From Propionibacteriaceae bacterium (GTDB taxonomy: Bacteria; Actinomycetota; Actinomycetes; Propionibacteriales; Propionibacteriaceae), in assembly GCA_031272505.1 (NCBI GenBank), contig JAISTQ010000064.1, positions 1-45,684 on the forward strand: a stretch of DNA of 45,684 bases. Direction: 5' to 3'. The notes beneath the pieces were generated by a model, which saw nothing but the letters and a program-made list of their open reading frames with translations, was not told the origin of the DNA and did no database searches. Position 1 is the stretch's first letter. Every line of letters begins with the position of its first letter. Made by a program: the position numbers and the translations under genes. Positions 18,323-27,349 of the stretch are shown one piece after another.

Positions 18323-18334
18323 TAGAATGGGCGA
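18323..18334 (+). promoter_or_regulatory. Leaderless -10 element for the lipoate-ligase-like gene
   Basis: TAGAAT at 18323-18328 lies 6 nt before the ATG at 18335. It is embedded in a perfect inverted repeat, GCCCAT (18318-18323) and ATGGGC (18327-18332), which might be an operator. No Shine-Dalgarno is present. Confidence 0.5.
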
Positions 18335-19054
18335 ATGCGCACCGTCCTGCTCGAGGCAATTCCGCATTCCGACGCCGCCTGGCACTGCGCCCTCGACGAA
18401 GCGCTGGTCCGCGACCCCGATTCCGCCGGTATCGCCTACATCTGGGATCTCGCCCGCCCGGCGCTGGTGCTCGGCGCCTCCCAGTCGGTCGCCAACGAGA
18501 TTGACGTTGAAGCGGCCGCGCGCCGCGGCGTCGACATTGTGCGCCGCTGTTCCGGGGGCGGCACCATGTTCTTGGAGCCCGGCAAGAGCATCGTGATCAC
18601 CCAGATCGCGCCGCTGGCCACTGTCGCCGGCCTGTCCTTCCGCGACTCCTTCGCCCACCTGAACGCCTGGCTGCTGGACGCGCTGCTCGCCCTCGGCGTG
18701 CCCGCCCACTTCGCCGACGTCAACGACATCGCCACCGATTCCGGCAAGCTCGCCGGGGCCGCCCAAAAGCGGGTCCGCTCCCTGGTGCTGCAACACACCG
18801 CGCTGGCCTACGACATCGACGCCGCCGCCATGAACGCCCTGATCCGCATCGGCCAGCCCGCCGTCCAGCCCCGCGGCGTCCGCTCCGCCGCCAAACAACC
18901 CGACCCGCTGCGCAACTACACCGCCCTCTCCCACCGCGACACCATCGATTATTTGACGCGTCAGCTCCCCGCCCCGTTGACGCGTATGCCCCTCGCCCAC
19001 ACCGTCGACACCACCAAGTACCGCGACCCGGCCTGGACTTTTCGCCTCGCTTGA
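18335..19054 (+). CDS. Lipoate-protein ligase A-like (BPL/LPL catalytic domain) protein
   Basis: 239 aa with the biotin/lipoate ligase fold: ALDEALVR near the N-terminus, IVRRCSGGGTMFLEPG matching the RRxSGGG lipoyl-adenylate motif, and DIATDSGKLAGAAQKR with Lys138 in the position of the catalytic lysine (usual GxKISGxAQ). These enzymes attach lipoate or octanoate to E2/GcvH domains, or move it between proteins. It lacks the accessory C-terminal domain of full LplA, so it could be an octanoyl/lipoyl transferase or a ligase acting with a separate partner. It is divergent from yebC and convergent with hisA. Family assignment is good; the exact reaction is open. Confidence 0.8.
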   Translation: MRTVLLEAIPHSDAAWHCALDEALVRDPDSAGIAYIWDLARPALVLGASQSVANEIDVEAAARRGVDIVRRCSGGGTMFLEPGKSIVITQIAPLATVAGLSFRDSFAHLNAWLLDALLALGVPAHFADVNDIATDSGKLAGAAQKRVRSLVLQHTALAYDIDAAAMNALIRIGQPAVQPRGVRSAAKQPDPLRNYTALSHRDTIDYLTRQLPAPLTRMPLAHTVDTTKYRDPAWTFRLA

Positions 19055-19177
19055 CGACACCGTCGCCCGCCGCCGTGGTCGCTTCGCTCCCGCGTGATTA
19101 ACGCGCCGCGCTGGCTCCGCCTCGGTGGTCGCTTCGCGAGGACATTTTCGCGGAGCCGCGAGCACGGGGGTGCGGCG
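19055..19177. repeat. Non-coding gap with GTGGTCGCTTCGC repeats
   Basis: The 123 bp between the convergent lipoate-ligase-like gene and hisA holds two exact 13-bp copies of GTGGTCGCTTCGC (19075-19087 and 19125-19137), 50 bp apart, plus short inverted repeats such as CGCG-TGATTAA-CGCG. Related words (GTGGTCGCT, CGCTCCCGCG) occur on the opposite strand near 26360-26390. Likely a REP-like dispersed element that may also serve as terminator. Confidence 0.5.
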
Positions 19178-19882
19178 TCAGCGGACGTCGGCGAAGGAGA
19201 TGTGGCCCAAGTAGAGGGCGGTGCCGACGATGGCGGAGTCGATGGTGGGGATGGTGGCGAGGGCTTCGAGGTCGGCGAGGGTGGAGATGCCGCCGGAGGC
19301 GGTGATCGGGGTGCTGGTGTCGGCGGAGATGAGGCGGAGCAGGTCGAGATTGGGGCCGGTGAGGGTGCCGTCGGAGCTGACGTCGGTGACCACGTAGCGG
19401 GCGCAGCCGATGGCGTCGAAGAGTTCGATGGTGTCAAACAGGTCGCCGGCTTGGTCGACCCAGCCGTGGGTGGCGAGTTGGCCGTCGCGGACGTCGAGGG
19501 CGATGGCGATGCGCTCGCCGTGAGTTTGAATGGCGTCGGCGGCCCAGGCGGGATTGGTGACGGCCGCGGTGCCGATGTTGACGCGGGCGCAGCCGGTGGC
19601 CAGCGCCTGGTTGAGGGTTTCGGTGTCGCGGATGCCGCCCGTCAACTCGACATTGAGGTTGAGGGTACGCGTGATTTCGGCGGCGATCTCGGCGTTGGAG
19701 CCGGTGCCGAAGGCGCGGTCCAGGTCGACCACGTGCAGCCATTGTGCCCCTTCGGCGGCCCAACGCTGGGCGGCGGCGAGCGGATCGCCGAAGACCTTCG
19801 CGGAGCCCGCCACTCCTTGGACGAGCTGGACGGCTTGGCCGCCTTGGAGGTCGACGGCGGGAATGACGGTCAGTTTGCCCAT
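19178..19882 (-). CDS. hisA: Phosphoribosyl isomerase HisA/PriA
   Basis: 234 aa TIM barrel. It isomerises ProFAR to PRFAR in histidine synthesis; actinobacterial homologues (PriA) often also carry out the TrpF reaction of tryptophan synthesis. Motifs: VIPAVDLQGGQAVQLVQG with the first catalytic Asp, WLHVVDLDRAFG, VELTGGIRD, and VTDVSSDGTLTGPN with the second Asp. The ATG lies inside the end of hisH (13-nt overlap) with no ribosome-binding site, so translation is presumably coupled. Whether it is bifunctional cannot be decided from sequence reading alone; no trpF is visible here. Confidence 0.94.
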   Translation of the reverse strand: MGKLTVIPAVDLQGGQAVQLVQGVAGSAKVFGDPLAAAQRWAAEGAQWLHVVDLDRAFGTGSNAEIAAEITRTLNLNVELTGGIRDTETLNQALATGCARVNIGTAAVTNPAWAADAIQTHGERIAIALDVRDGQLATHGWVDQAGDLFDTIELFDAIGCARYVVTDVSSDGTLTGPNLDLLRLISADTSTPITASGGISTLADLEALATIPTIDSAIVGTALYLGHISFADVR

Positions 19883-20481
19883 GAGGAGATCCAGTTTCGC
19901 AGCAATCGGGCCCCGGCTTCGCCGGACTTCTCTGGGTGGAACTGGGTGCTGGACAGCGGGCCGACTTCCACGGCGGCGAGGAAGCGGTCGCCGCCGTATT
20001 CGGTCCAGGTGTTGGCACCGGTGGTCTGCACCCGCACGGCGTAGCTGTGTACGAAGTAGAAGCGCTCCAGCGCGATCCCGGCGAAGAGCCCGGAGGCGGC
20101 GGGCGGCTGCACGGTGTTCCAGCCCATGTGCGGCAGCACCTCGGCTTGGATGCGTTCCACGATGCCGGGCAGGATGCCCACCCCGTCGGCCTCAACCCCG
20201 TGCTCGACGCCGCGCTCGAAGAGGATTTGATGCCCGACGCAGATGCCCAAGATGGGCAGCCCAGCCGCATAGCGGGCGCGAATGATTTCGTCCCCGCCCA
20301 CAGCCCGCAACTGGTCCATGCAGGCGGCGAAGGCCCCCACGCCGGGGACCACCAGCCCGGCAGCGCCCAAACAGGTATCGCGGTCTGCGGTGAGGATGGC
20401 GTCGACGCCGGTGGCGGCTACCGCCCGGGTGGCCGAATGGACGTTGCCGGAGCCGTAATCGAGGATGGCGACCGTGGTCAC
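19870..20481 (-). CDS. hisH: Imidazole glycerol phosphate synthase, glutaminase subunit HisH
   Basis: 203 aa class I glutamine amidotransferase. It supplies ammonia to HisF for IGP and AICAR formation. Visible are [36 protein letters not shown] with nucleophile Cys81, and [12 protein letters not shown] with the His/Glu of the triad. It starts with GTG at 20481 overlapping the hisB stop (GTGA). Its obligate partner hisF is not in the window, although hisF usually follows hisA. Confidence 0.95.
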   Translation of the reverse strand: MTTVAILDYGSGNVHSATRAVAATGVDAILTADRDTCLGAAGLVVPGVGAFAACMDQLRAVGGDEIIRARYAAGLPILGICVGHQILFERGVEHGVEADGVGILPGIVERIQAEVLPHMGWNTVQPPAASGLFAGIALERFYFVHSYAVRVQTTGANTWTEYGGDRFLAAVEVGPLSSTQFHPEKSGEAGARLLRNWISSWAN

Positions 20482-21092
20482 AAAACGCCCTTGGTGGAAG
20501 GGATCGCCCCGGCCAGCCGCGGCTCAATGGCGAGCGCGTCGCGCAGGGCCACCGCCACCGCCTTGTACTGGGCTTCGACGATGTGGTGCGGATCGCGCCC
20601 GGCGAGCAGCCGCACGTGCAGGCAGATGCCGGCGTTGAAGGCGAAGGATTCGAAGACATGCTTGGTGAGCGAACCGGCGTACGGCACGCCGGAGCCGCCG
20701 ATCAGCGCATATTGCTGCCCTTCGGGTTCGCCCTCGATCACCGCGTAGGGCCGCCCGGCCAGATCCACCACCGCGAAGGCCAGAGCCTCGTCCAGCGGCA
20801 CGGTGGCGTCGGCGAAACGCCGGATTCCGGCCTTGTCGCCCAAGGCTTGCGCGAAGGCTTGGCCGAGCACGATCGCGGTGTCTTCGACGCTGTGGTGCCC
20901 GTCGATGTGGGTGTCCCCGGTGGTCTGCACCGTCAAGTCGATCAAAGCGTGCTTGGCGAGCGCGGTGAGCATGTGGTCGTAGAAGCCGACCCCCGTCGAG
21001 ATCGAGGCTTGGCCACTGCCATCAAGGTCAAGTTGAAGCTGAACCTCAGACTCGCTGGTGACGCGCTTCAGCGTCGCGGTGCGTTGTCCCAT
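20478..21092 (-). CDS. hisB: Imidazoleglycerol-phosphate dehydratase HisB
   Basis: 204 aa monofunctional dehydratase of histidine synthesis. Metal-binding motifs are visible: [14 protein letters not shown], the paired [13 protein letters not shown], and the second-half equivalent near [10 protein letters not shown]. There is no phosphatase domain, as usual outside enterobacteria. A strong AAAGGAGG precedes the ATG, and only 10 nt separate it from hisC. Confidence 0.96.
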   Translation of the reverse strand: MGQRTATLKRVTSESEVQLQLDLDGSGQASISTGVGFYDHMLTALAKHALIDLTVQTTGDTHIDGHHSVEDTAIVLGQAFAQALGDKAGIRRFADATVPLDEALAFAVVDLAGRPYAVIEGEPEGQQYALIGGSGVPYAGSLTKHVFESFAFNAGICLHVRLLAGRDPHHIVEAQYKAVAVALRDALAIEPRLAGAIPSTKGVL

Positions 21093-21102
21093 GCTTCCTC
21101 CT

Positions 21103-22158
21103 TTACCGGTTCGCCAGCGCGGTGTAGAACGCTTCCATCTCTGCTGGAGTGCCGGCGCTCACGCGCAGGTAGCCCGCCGGGCCGACCTCCCGCACCAAAA
21201 CGCCTTGATCCAACAGCCGCTGCCACACATCATGCCGGTTCTCGAACTCCCCAAACAAGACGAAGTTGGCGTCGGAGCCGATGACCTTGACCCCAAGTTG
21301 AGGGAGCCGGACCAGCATTTCGTCGCGGGTGCGCTTCAACTCGTCCACCCTTGCCAGCATCTCATCGGCGTGCCGGAGCGCCACCAAGGCCACCGCCTGG
21401 CTCTGCGCGGAGAGGTGGTAGGGCAGCCGGACGATCCGGCAGGCGTCCACGATCTGCGCGCTGGCGGCCAGGTAGCCCAAGCGCCCCCCGGCGAAGGCGA
21501 AGGCCTTGCTCATGGTGCGGGCCACCACCACGTTGCCATACTCCCCCAGCAGGTTCAGCGCGGTGTTTTCCGGATGGTTCGAGAACTCCTGGTAGGCCTC
21601 GTCCACCACCACCACCGCCTCGGTGGCCGCCGCAATCGCCCGCACGCTCGCCAACGGCGTGGTGGTGCCGGTCGGGTTGTTCGGCGAAGCGATCACGACC
21701 ACCGCCGGCTGGTGCCGTTCGATGGCCGCGAGGGCGGCGGGCAGGTCGACGGTGAAGTCGGCGGCGCGGGGAATCGTCAGGTACTCGCTGTGGGTGTTGC
21801 GGGCGTATTCGGGGTACATCGAATAGGTGGGCGTGAAGGCGAGCACCTTGCGCCCCGGCCCGGCATACGCGCCCAGCAGGTGCGTCAACACCTCATTCGA
21901 GCCGTTCGCCGCCCAGACCCGCTCGGCCGTCAACCCGTGCCCCAGGTACGCGGCCAGCGCCTCGCGCAGCGCGGTGGCCTCCCGATCCGGATAGCGGTTC
22001 ACGGCTGCGGCGGCTTGCGCCACGGCGGCGGCCATCTCGGCGCGAATCTCAGGTGACGGCGGGTACGGGTTCTCGTTGACGTTCAGGCGGACCGGCACGT
22101 CAAGCTGCGGCGCCCCATAGGGCTGCTCGTCAGCCAACTCGGGACGGACGCCGATCAC
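21103..22158 (-). CDS. hisC: Histidinol-phosphate aminotransferase HisC
   Basis: 351 aa PLP-dependent class II aminotransferase that converts imidazole acetol-phosphate to histidinol-phosphate. [10 protein letters not shown] near the N-terminus, [21 protein letters not shown] and [16 protein letters not shown], which carries the PLP lysine in SKAF, are typical. It starts with GTG at 22158 overlapping the hisD TGA by 4 nt. Confidence 0.95.
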   Translation of the reverse strand: MIGVRPELADEQPYGAPQLDVPVRLNVNENPYPPSPEIRAEMAAAVAQAAAAVNRYPDREATALREALAAYLGHGLTAERVWAANGSNEVLTHLLGAYAGPGRKVLAFTPTYSMYPEYARNTHSEYLTIPRAADFTVDLPAALAAIERHQPAVVVIASPNNPTGTTTPLASVRAIAAATEAVVVVDEAYQEFSNHPENTALNLLGEYGNVVVARTMSKAFAFAGGRLGYLAASAQIVDACRIVRLPYHLSAQSQAVALVALRHADEMLARVDELKRTRDEMLVRLPQLGVKVIGSDANFVLFGEFENRHDVWQRLLDQGVLVREVGPAGYLRVSAGTPAEMEAFYTALANR

Positions 22159-23444
22159 TTTTCCGGCTCCTTGCGGACGCTGGCGGCAAAGGCGTGCGCG
22201 GGCAGATCCTCGGTGGCGCCAAACTCCTCGACCACCTCGGCCACCTTGGCGAACGCGGCCTTGGAGTATTCGATCACCTGCATCGTCTTAGTGAAGCTGC
22301 GCACCGTCAAGCCCGAACTGGCGTGCGCGAAGCCGGACGTGGGCAGCACGTGCGTGGAACCGGCGGTGTAATCCCCCAGCGGCACCGGCGCATACGGCCC
22401 GACGAAGACCGCCCCCGCGTTGGTGATCTGCGCGGCGACCGCGGCCGCGTTCTTGGTGTGGATCTCCAAGTGTTCGGCGGCATATTCGTTCGCCACCTCG
22501 ACGGCCTGCTCCAGATCGCGCACCAAGATCGCCGCCGACTGCGGGCCCTGCAGCGCGGTGCGAATCCGCTTGGCGTGCTTCGCGGCGTTCACCTGCTTGG
22601 TGAGCTCGGCACGCACCGCGGTGATCAACTGGTGCGAATCGCTCACCAACACCGCCGCGGCCAGCGGGTCATGCTCCGCCTGCGAGACCAGATCGGCGGC
22701 CACGTACACCGGGTTGGCGTCGCCATCAGCCAACACCATGATCTCGGTGGGGCCCGCCTCGGCATCCACGTTCACCTTGGAGCGCACCAGCCGCTTGGCG
22801 GCCGTCACATAGACGTTGCCGGGGCCGGTGATCATGTCCACCGGCTGGCACAGCCCCTCGATCCCATAGGCGAGCATCGCAATCGCCTGCGCGCCACCCG
22901 CCGCGTAGACCTCGTCCACCCCGAGCAGCGCGCACATTGCCAGCACGCTCGGATGCGGCAGCCCGTTGAACTCGGCCTGCGGGGGCGAGCACACCGCGAT
23001 GGAGCCCACCCCGGCCACCTGCGCCGGAATCACGTTCATCAACACCGTGGAGCACAGCGGGGCCAACCCGCCGGGCACATAGAGCCCGACGCGCCGCACC
23101 GGCACCGGACGGTTGGTGACCGACGCGCCGGGGGCCAGCTTCGTCGTCACCACTTCCAAAGCCTCATCGGCGGCCACCTGGCGCCGCCGTTCGATAGCCG
23201 TCTCGAAGGCTTGGCGCAACTTCGGATCTAACTCCTCCAGGGCGCGGGTCAACTCGGCGGGGTTCACACTGAAATGCTCGGGCACCACCTTGTCGAACTG
23301 CTGCGTGAACTGCTGCAACGCCGGCAGCCCATGCCACTTGATGGCCTGCACCACCGGCTCCACCACGCTCAGCACCGAATCGACGTCCACCTCGGCACGT
23401 GGCAACTCGGGTGGGTTCGCCACCCGGAAATCCAATACTCTCAA
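22155..23444 (-). CDS. hisD: Histidinol dehydrogenase HisD
   Basis: Oxidises histidinol to histidine with two NAD+, the last step of the pathway. I place the start at TTG 23444 because AGGAG lies 6 nt before it and the protein then begins LRVLDFR, matching family N-termini; an ATG at 23486 would overlap the preceding gene and has no site. The product is 429 aa. Motifs include [62 protein letters not shown] and QAEHDP. First gene of the hisD-C-B-H-A run. Confidence 0.96.
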   Translation of the reverse strand: MRVLDFRVANPPELPRAEVDVDSVLSVVEPVVQAIKWHGLPALQQFTQQFDKVVPEHFSVNPAELTRALEELDPKLRQAFETAIERRRQVAADEALEVVTTKLAPGASVTNRPVPVRRVGLYVPGGLAPLCSTVLMNVIPAQVAGVGSIAVCSPPQAEFNGLPHPSVLAMCALLGVDEVYAAGGAQAIAMLAYGIEGLCQPVDMITGPGNVYVTAAKRLVRSKVNVDAEAGPTEIMVLADGDANPVYVAADLVSQAEHDPLAAAVLVSDSHQLITAVRAELTKQVNAAKHAKRIRTALQGPQSAAILVRDLEQAVEVANEYAAEHLEIHTKNAAAVAAQITNAGAVFVGPYAPVPLGDYTAGSTHVLPTSGFAHASSGLTVRSFTKTMQVIEYSKAAFAKVAEVVEEFGATEDLPAHAFAASVRKEPEK

Positions 23445-23469
23445 ATCTGACTCCTTGAACGCACCAAGG

Positions 23470-24144
23470 CTACTCGTGCTCGGCAATCGGCTTCCGGCGC
23501 GCGGCGGCGGCCTGCACCAACGCCTCCTTCGCCCGGGCCTGCGGCAGCGAATAGCGCTCCATCCAAGAAGCGGCCTCCACTCCCCCGACCGAACGCAGCC
23601 CGGCGATGATCTTCTCCAGCCGCTCCGGGGAGCGATTCTGGCTCATCCGGGCGTGGCCCTCGATCCGGGTGATCTTCACCTCGAACGCCACCATCGCCTT
23701 CAGCATCCCCTCCAGCAGCTCGCTGGGGACCTCCAGCAGGTCGTAGCTGGGCTCGAACGCCGACGAGAGGCGGGCCACCGCGTCCAACGCCCAATCGTGA
23801 TCGGTGTGCACGATCAACTCGCCGTAGACGTGTACCGAGACGAAGTTGGTGATCGCCACCACCTGATCCTCGTGGGGCTCGCGGATCCAATCTGACGAAA
23901 TGTAGGCTTCCGGCCCGTGCAGGATCACCAGCACTTCCTTGCCCGTGTGCTTCCAGGCGTCGTTGACCCAGGCCAGATGGCCCAGCAGCGAACCCAGCTC
24001 GCCTTCCTTCGGCTCGTAGATGAACGGGGTGTAGGTGGACACGATCCCGTTGGGGCCTTGCGTCACCAAATCGCCCGACTGCGGGCGGTTCAACAGCTCC
24101 ATGACGGCTTCGTCGGACATCTTGTAGTGCTTCGGGGTATACAT
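23470..24144 (-). CDS. PaiB-like FMN-binding protein
   Basis: 224 aa, full-length match to the PaiB family: MYTPKHYKMSD at the start, GHLAWVNDAWK, LVILHGPEAYISSDWI, VSVHVYGELIVH and MSQNRSPERLEKIIAGL. The fold is the split-barrel flavin-binding type. PaiB of Bacillus was described as a negative transcription factor, but the biochemical role of most members is unknown. It lies 25 nt upstream of hisD on the same strand and may be cotranscribed with the his genes. No Shine-Dalgarno; a leaderless TAGACT element is 7 nt before the ATG. Confidence 0.88.
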   Translation of the reverse strand: MYTPKHYKMSDEAVMELLNRPQSGDLVTQGPNGIVSTYTPFIYEPKEGELGSLLGHLAWVNDAWKHTGKEVLVILHGPEAYISSDWIREPHEDQVVAITNFVSVHVYGELIVHTDHDWALDAVARLSSAFEPSYDLLEVPSELLEGMLKAMVAFEVKITRIEGHARMSQNRSPERLEKIIAGLRSVGGVEAASWMERYSLPQARAKEALVQAAAARRKPIAEHE

Positions 24145-24151
24145 GGGCCTC

Positions 24152-24157
24152 AGTCTA
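24152..24157 (-). promoter_or_regulatory. Leaderless -10 element for the paiB-like gene (and possibly the his genes)
   Basis: TAGACT on the minus strand, 7 nt before the ATG at 24144. If hisD and later genes are cotranscribed with the paiB-like gene, this would be the operon promoter. No -35 consensus is apparent. Confidence 0.45.
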
Positions 24158-24200
24158 ATGCAGAATGCCTCCCGCTTAGCTCAACTGCCGTTTGCGCGCT

Positions 24201-26072
24201 TTAGCTGTCATTCTTCGCGCGGGCGCGGGCTTTGGCGCGTTCGTGGGCGCTGAGTTCGACCTTCCGGATCCGGATGTCGGCCGGAGTGACCTCCAGGCAT
24301 TCGTCCTCCCGGCAGAACTCCAGCGACTGCTCCAGCGAGAGGCGGCGCGGCGGGATCAGCCGCTCCAGTTCCTCCCCGGTGGACGAGCGGACGTTGGTGA
24401 GCTTCTTCTCCTTGGTGGGATTGACGTCCATGTCCTCCGGGCGCGGGTTCTCCCCCACCACCATGCCTTCGTACACCTCGTCGCCGGGCGAGACGAAGAG
24501 CACGCCGCGCTCCTGCAGGTTGAACAGCGCATACGAGGTGACCTGGCCGAGCCGATCAGCCACCAGCGAACCGGTCACCCGGGTGCGGATCTCGCCCGCC
24601 CAGGGCTCCCAGCCCTCGAAGACGTGGTTCATGATGCCGGTGCCGCGGGTCTGGGTGAGAAACTCGGTGCGGAAGCCAATCAGGCCGCGCGCCGGGATCA
24701 CGAATTCCATGCGCACCCAGCCCGCGCCGTGGTTCACCAACTGCTCCGTCCGCGCCTTGCGGGTTCCCATCAACTGCGAGACGGTGCCCACATGCTCTTC
24801 CGGGATGTCCACGGTGAGCCGCTCCACCGGCTCGTGCAGCTTGCCCTCGATGCTGCGCGTCAACACCTGTGGCTTGCCCACCGTCAGCTCGAAGCCCTCG
24901 CGGCGCATCAACTCCACCAGCACCGCCAACTGCAACTCCCCGCGCCCCTGCACCTCCCAGGCGTCCGGACGGGCGGTGGGCAGCACCCGGATGGAGACGT
25001 TGCCGATCAGTTCGGTGTCCAGCCGGTTCTTCACCAGCCGGGCGGTGAGCAGCTTGCCCGACTGCCCCGACAGCGGCGAGGTGTTGATGCCGATCGTCAT
25101 CGCGATTGACGGCTCGTCCACCTTGATCAACGGCAACGCCACCGGATGCTCCAGATCCGCGATCGTCTCCCCGATGGTGATTTCCGGAATCCCGGCGATG
25201 GCCACGATGTCGCCCGGGCCCGCCGAATCGGTGCTGACGCGGTCCAACGCCTTGGTGATCAGCAGTTCGCTCAGCTTCACCTCAGCCACCGTGCCGTCCG
25301 CCTTGCACCAGGCCACCTGCTCGCCGCGATGGATCTCGCCCTCCAGCACCCGGCAGAGCGCCAGCCGGCCCAGATACGGCGAGGCGTCCAGATTCGTCAC
25401 CTGGGCTTGCAGCGGCGCGCCCTCGGTATACTGCGGCGCCGGAATCGTCTCCCGGATCAGCTCGAACAGCGGCTCCAGGTTCTTCGACTCCGGCAGCTCG
25501 CCGTCGGCCGGGGCTGTCATCGACGCCCGGCCCGCCTTCGCGGCGCAGTAGATGATCGGGAAATCCAGGATCGCGGCGTCTTCTTCGTCGATCAAGTCCA
25601 TGAACAGCGCGTACACCTCGTCCACCACCTCGGCGATCCGGGCATCCGGCCGATCCACCTTGTTGATCACCAGGATCAACGGCAGCCTTTTCGCCAACGC
25701 CTTGCGCAGCACGAAGCGCGTCTGCGGCAGCGGCCCCTCCGAGGCGTCCACCAGCAGCAGCACCCCGTCGACCATCTCCAAGGCCCGCTCCACCTCGCCG
25801 CCGAAATCCGCGTGCCCCGGCGTGTCCACGATGTTGATGGTGATGGTCTGCCCATCGGCATACTGATGATCCACCGCGGTGTTCTTGGCCAGAATCGTGA
25901 TGCCCTTCTCCCGCTCCAGATCCATCGAGTCCATCACCCGGACCTCGACCTCCTGGTTCGCCCGAAAAGCCCCGGACTGCCACAACATCGCATCCACCAA
26001 CGTCGTCTTCCCATGATCCACATGGGCCACAATCGCCACATTCCTCAAGTCACCGCGTATCGACACCCGCAC
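24201..26072 (-). CDS. typA: Ribosome-associated GTPase TypA/BipA
   Basis: 623 aa translational GTPase. The G domain shows [10 protein letters not shown] (G1), REKGITI (G2), [12 protein letters not shown] (G3) and NKVDRPDAR (G4), followed by EF-G-like beta-barrel and alpha/beta domains and the TypA-specific C-terminus. It acts in ribosome assembly and stress or low-temperature growth. GTG at 26072 is preceded by AAGAAGGAG with 8-nt spacing. A second GTG at 26066 lies 7 nt after a TACACT element and could be a leaderless start; the two-residue difference does not affect the domain. Confidence 0.95.
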   Translation of the reverse strand: MRVSIRGDLRNVAIVAHVDHGKTTLVDAMLWQSGAFRANQEVEVRVMDSMDLEREKGITILAKNTAVDHQYADGQTITINIVDTPGHADFGGEVERALEMVDGVLLLVDASEGPLPQTRFVLRKALAKRLPLILVINKVDRPDARIAEVVDEVYALFMDLIDEEDAAILDFPIIYCAAKAGRASMTAPADGELPESKNLEPLFELIRETIPAPQYTEGAPLQAQVTNLDASPYLGRLALCRVLEGEIHRGEQVAWCKADGTVAEVKLSELLITKALDRVSTDSAGPGDIVAIAGIPEITIGETIADLEHPVALPLIKVDEPSIAMTIGINTSPLSGQSGKLLTARLVKNRLDTELIGNVSIRVLPTARPDAWEVQGRGELQLAVLVELMRREGFELTVGKPQVLTRSIEGKLHEPVERLTVDIPEEHVGTVSQLMGTRKARTEQLVNHGAGWVRMEFVIPARGLIGFRTEFLTQTRGTGIMNHVFEGWEPWAGEIRTRVTGSLVADRLGQVTSYALFNLQERGVLFVSPGDEVYEGMVVGENPRPEDMDVNPTKEKKLTNVRSSTGEELERLIPPRRLSLEQSLEFCREDECLEVTPADIRIRKVELSAHERAKARARAKNDS

Positions 26073-26177
26073 GAGTGTACTCCTTCTTCCCGCCGCGAAA
26101 TTGTCTTCGGGCTTCGCCCTCAGGCACTATCTGTGCGGTTCGGGCTCCGCCCTCAGGCACCCTTTGTTCGTCGGAGT

Positions 26178-26198
26178 GCCTTCGGCTGAGAATGACGG
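26178..26198 (-). repeat. Hairpin repeat, partial copy
   Basis: On the minus strand this matches 5287-5307 at 20 of 21 bases (CCGTCATTCTCAGCCG then AAGGC instead of CAGGC). The right arm then diverges, so the full stem cannot form. It looks like a truncated copy in inverted orientation to the full copy 19 bp away. Confidence 0.6.
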
Positions 26199-26216
26199 AT
26201 TGAGGTCATACTTTCA

Positions 26217-26247
26217 CGTCATCCTCGAACGTAGTTCGGGGATCCAG
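26217..26247. repeat. Intergenic hairpin repeat, copy 2
   Basis: CGTC, left arm ATCCTCGAAC (26221-26230), loop GTA, right arm GTTCGGGGAT (26234-26243), then CCAG. The architecture is the same as at 5288-5318, including the single T.G wobble at pair five, but several stem pairs are changed on both arms together. Confidence 0.6.
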
Positions 26248-26410
26248 ACGATTGAGGAGCGGGAGAGCGAGCGTAAGCTCATTCGACCGTGACGATTGAG
26301 TCCGGAGCGCGAAGCGCGACAGTGAGCGACGCGCGTAGCGCTTGGAGCGAACCAAGAGCGCGGGAGCGAGGCGAAGCCGAGCGACCACCGACACGAAGCA
26401 TCTGCCGAGA

Positions 26411-27076
26411 TTAAAACAAGCGGTCTTCGGGGTTGTCGAGGCCGCGGAGGAAGTTGTAGTCGACGAGTTGGCAGGAGATGGAGCGGGATTCGGCGACGAC
26501 TTTGGCTTGGGGTTTGATTACTTGGGCGGCGAAGACGCCGCGGACGGGGCGGAGCAGCGGGTCGGCGTTGAGGAGCTCGAGGTAGCGGGTGAGCTGTTCG
26601 ACGCCGTCAATCTCCCCGCGTCGTTTCACTTCGACGGCGACGTGTTGGCCGGCCGCGTCGCGGAACATCAGGTCGACTGGGCCGATGGCGGTGGGGTATT
26701 CGCGGCGCACCAGTTGCCAGCCCTCGCCGAAAGTCTCCGGGTGGGCGGCGAGCAGTTCCTGGAGCTGGGCTTCCACGCCGTCTTTGTTCAGGCCGGGCTC
26801 TTCGCCGAGATCGTAGGTGTCGTCGGAGTAGAACTCACTAAACGAGATGCGCAGCATGTCGTCGTTCGCCCCGGTGACCGTCCAGGTGCGGCCATCTTCG
26901 GATTCGGTGATCTGGCAAGGGGCGGTCATCCAGTTGAGCGGCTTGTAGGCGCGGTCGTCGGCGTGGATGGAGACCGAGCCGTCCGCCTTGACCATGACCA
27001 GCCGGGTGGCTTCGGGCAGGTGCGCGTCCAACCGGCCGGAGTAATCGACCTCGCATTTGGCTATTAGCAGACGCAC
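26411..27076 (-). CDS. nucS: Mismatch-specific endonuclease NucS (EndoMS)
   Basis: 221 aa. In actinobacteria, which generally lack MutS/MutL, NucS makes double-strand cuts at mismatches and drives non-canonical mismatch repair. The RecB-like nuclease domain shows GPVDLMFRD with Asp135 and [22 protein letters not shown] with Glu149 and Lys151; the spacing (14, then 2) matches the catalytic triad of archaeal EndoMS. The protein ends in PEDRLF, a sliding-clamp-binding type tail. The start is GTG at 27076 with a TACCCT element 6 nt upstream and no Shine-Dalgarno. Confidence 0.95.
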   Translation of the reverse strand: MRLLIAKCEVDYSGRLDAHLPEATRLVMVKADGSVSIHADDRAYKPLNWMTAPCQITESEDGRTWTVTGANDDMLRISFSEFYSDDTYDLGEEPGLNKDGVEAQLQELLAAHPETFGEGWQLVRREYPTAIGPVDLMFRDAAGQHVAVEVKRRGEIDGVEQLTRYLELLNADPLLRPVRGVFAAQVIKPQAKVVAESRSISCQLVDYNFLRGLDNPEDRLF

Positions 27077-27082
27077 CCTACA

Positions 27083-27088
27083 AGGGTA
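27083..27088 (-). promoter_or_regulatory. Leaderless -10 element for nucS
   Basis: TACCCT on the minus strand, 6 nt before the GTG at 27076. Together with the plus-strand TAAAGT at 27130-27135 it defines a compact divergent promoter region of about 66 bp. Confidence 0.5.
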
Positions 27089-27129
27089 GTTGATTCTATC
27101 CCAGGTTCGTGATTCAACAACGCGGGTAG

Positions 27130-27135
27130 TAAAGT
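27130..27135 (+). promoter_or_regulatory. Leaderless -10 element for the 68-residue gene
   Basis: TAAAGT, 7 nt before the ATG at 27143. An alternative in-frame GTG at 27134 overlaps this element, which argues for the ATG. Confidence 0.5.
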
Positions 27136-27142
27136 GTCCCGC

Positions 27143-27349
27143 ATGGCTGAGATTGAACTTAGGGTTACTGACCGGGAGCTAGCGGTGATCAACGCCGCCC
27201 TCGGCCTGTTGGAAGACGACGCGGAGGCCGAGGTGGAGGATTCCCCGAAGGCCCGCAAGGTGTTGCGGCTCACCCGCGAGGTGCGCGCGAAGGTGGTCGA
27301 GGTGTTGCCCCCGACCACCAACGCGGTGAACATCAACTGGTACGACTAG
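27143..27349 (+). CDS. Small acidic protein of unknown function, divergent from nucS
   Basis: 68 aa, beginning [20 protein letters not shown] and ending NAVNINWYD. It looks fully helical in the first two thirds ([19 protein letters not shown], then a basic [18 protein letters not shown]), with no Cys, no signal peptide and no membrane segment. I do not recognise the family. Coding character is supported by strong third-position GC bias, a leaderless promoter and the divergent arrangement with nucS, in which regulatory or functional linkage is possible. Its TAG stop overlaps the stop of the convergent surface-protein gene in the tetranucleotide CTAG (27346-27349). Confidence 0.7.
   Translation: MAEIELRVTDRELAVINAALGLLEDDAEAEVEDSPKARKVLRLTREVRAKVVEVLPPTTNAVNINWYD

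Larger units (their letters stand above)
26073..26410. repeat. 338-bp non-coding repeat mosaic between typA and nucS
   Basis: No credible gene. It contains: two 22-bp direct repeats (26106-26127 and 26139-26160, one mismatch, 33 bp apart), each with a GGGC-3 nt-GCCC hairpin; a partial (26178-26198) and a full (26217-26247) copy of the hairpin repeat also seen at 5288-5318; the word GACGATTGAG twice (about 26248 and 26292); and a run of short GC-rich palindromes from about 26265 to 26395 related to the repeats at 19075-19137. It lies downstream of nucS and upstream of typA, both on the minus strand, so it may hold the nucS terminator. Confidence 0.65.

Noticed and set aside
23445..23486. ATG at 23486 as the hisD start
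   Set aside because: It would overlap the paiB-like gene, has no Shine-Dalgarno, and adds residues not expected in HisD; the TTG at 23444 has AGGAG 6 nt upstream.
26225..26239. TCGAAC...GTTCGG as a LexA box upstream of typA
   Set aside because: The half-sites are separated by 3 bp instead of 4, there is no LexA-regulated gene next to it, and the bases belong to the stem of the dispersed hairpin repeat.
26101..26292. Open frame of 63 codons in the typA-nucS gap
   Set aside because: It runs through direct repeats, giving a repeated SALRH/FALRH peptide, has no ribosome-binding site or -10 at the proper distance and no gene-like composition.
27134..27142. GTG at 27134 as start of the 68-aa gene
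   Set aside because: It overlaps the TAAAGT element that fits a leaderless start at 27143 and has no ribosome-binding site.
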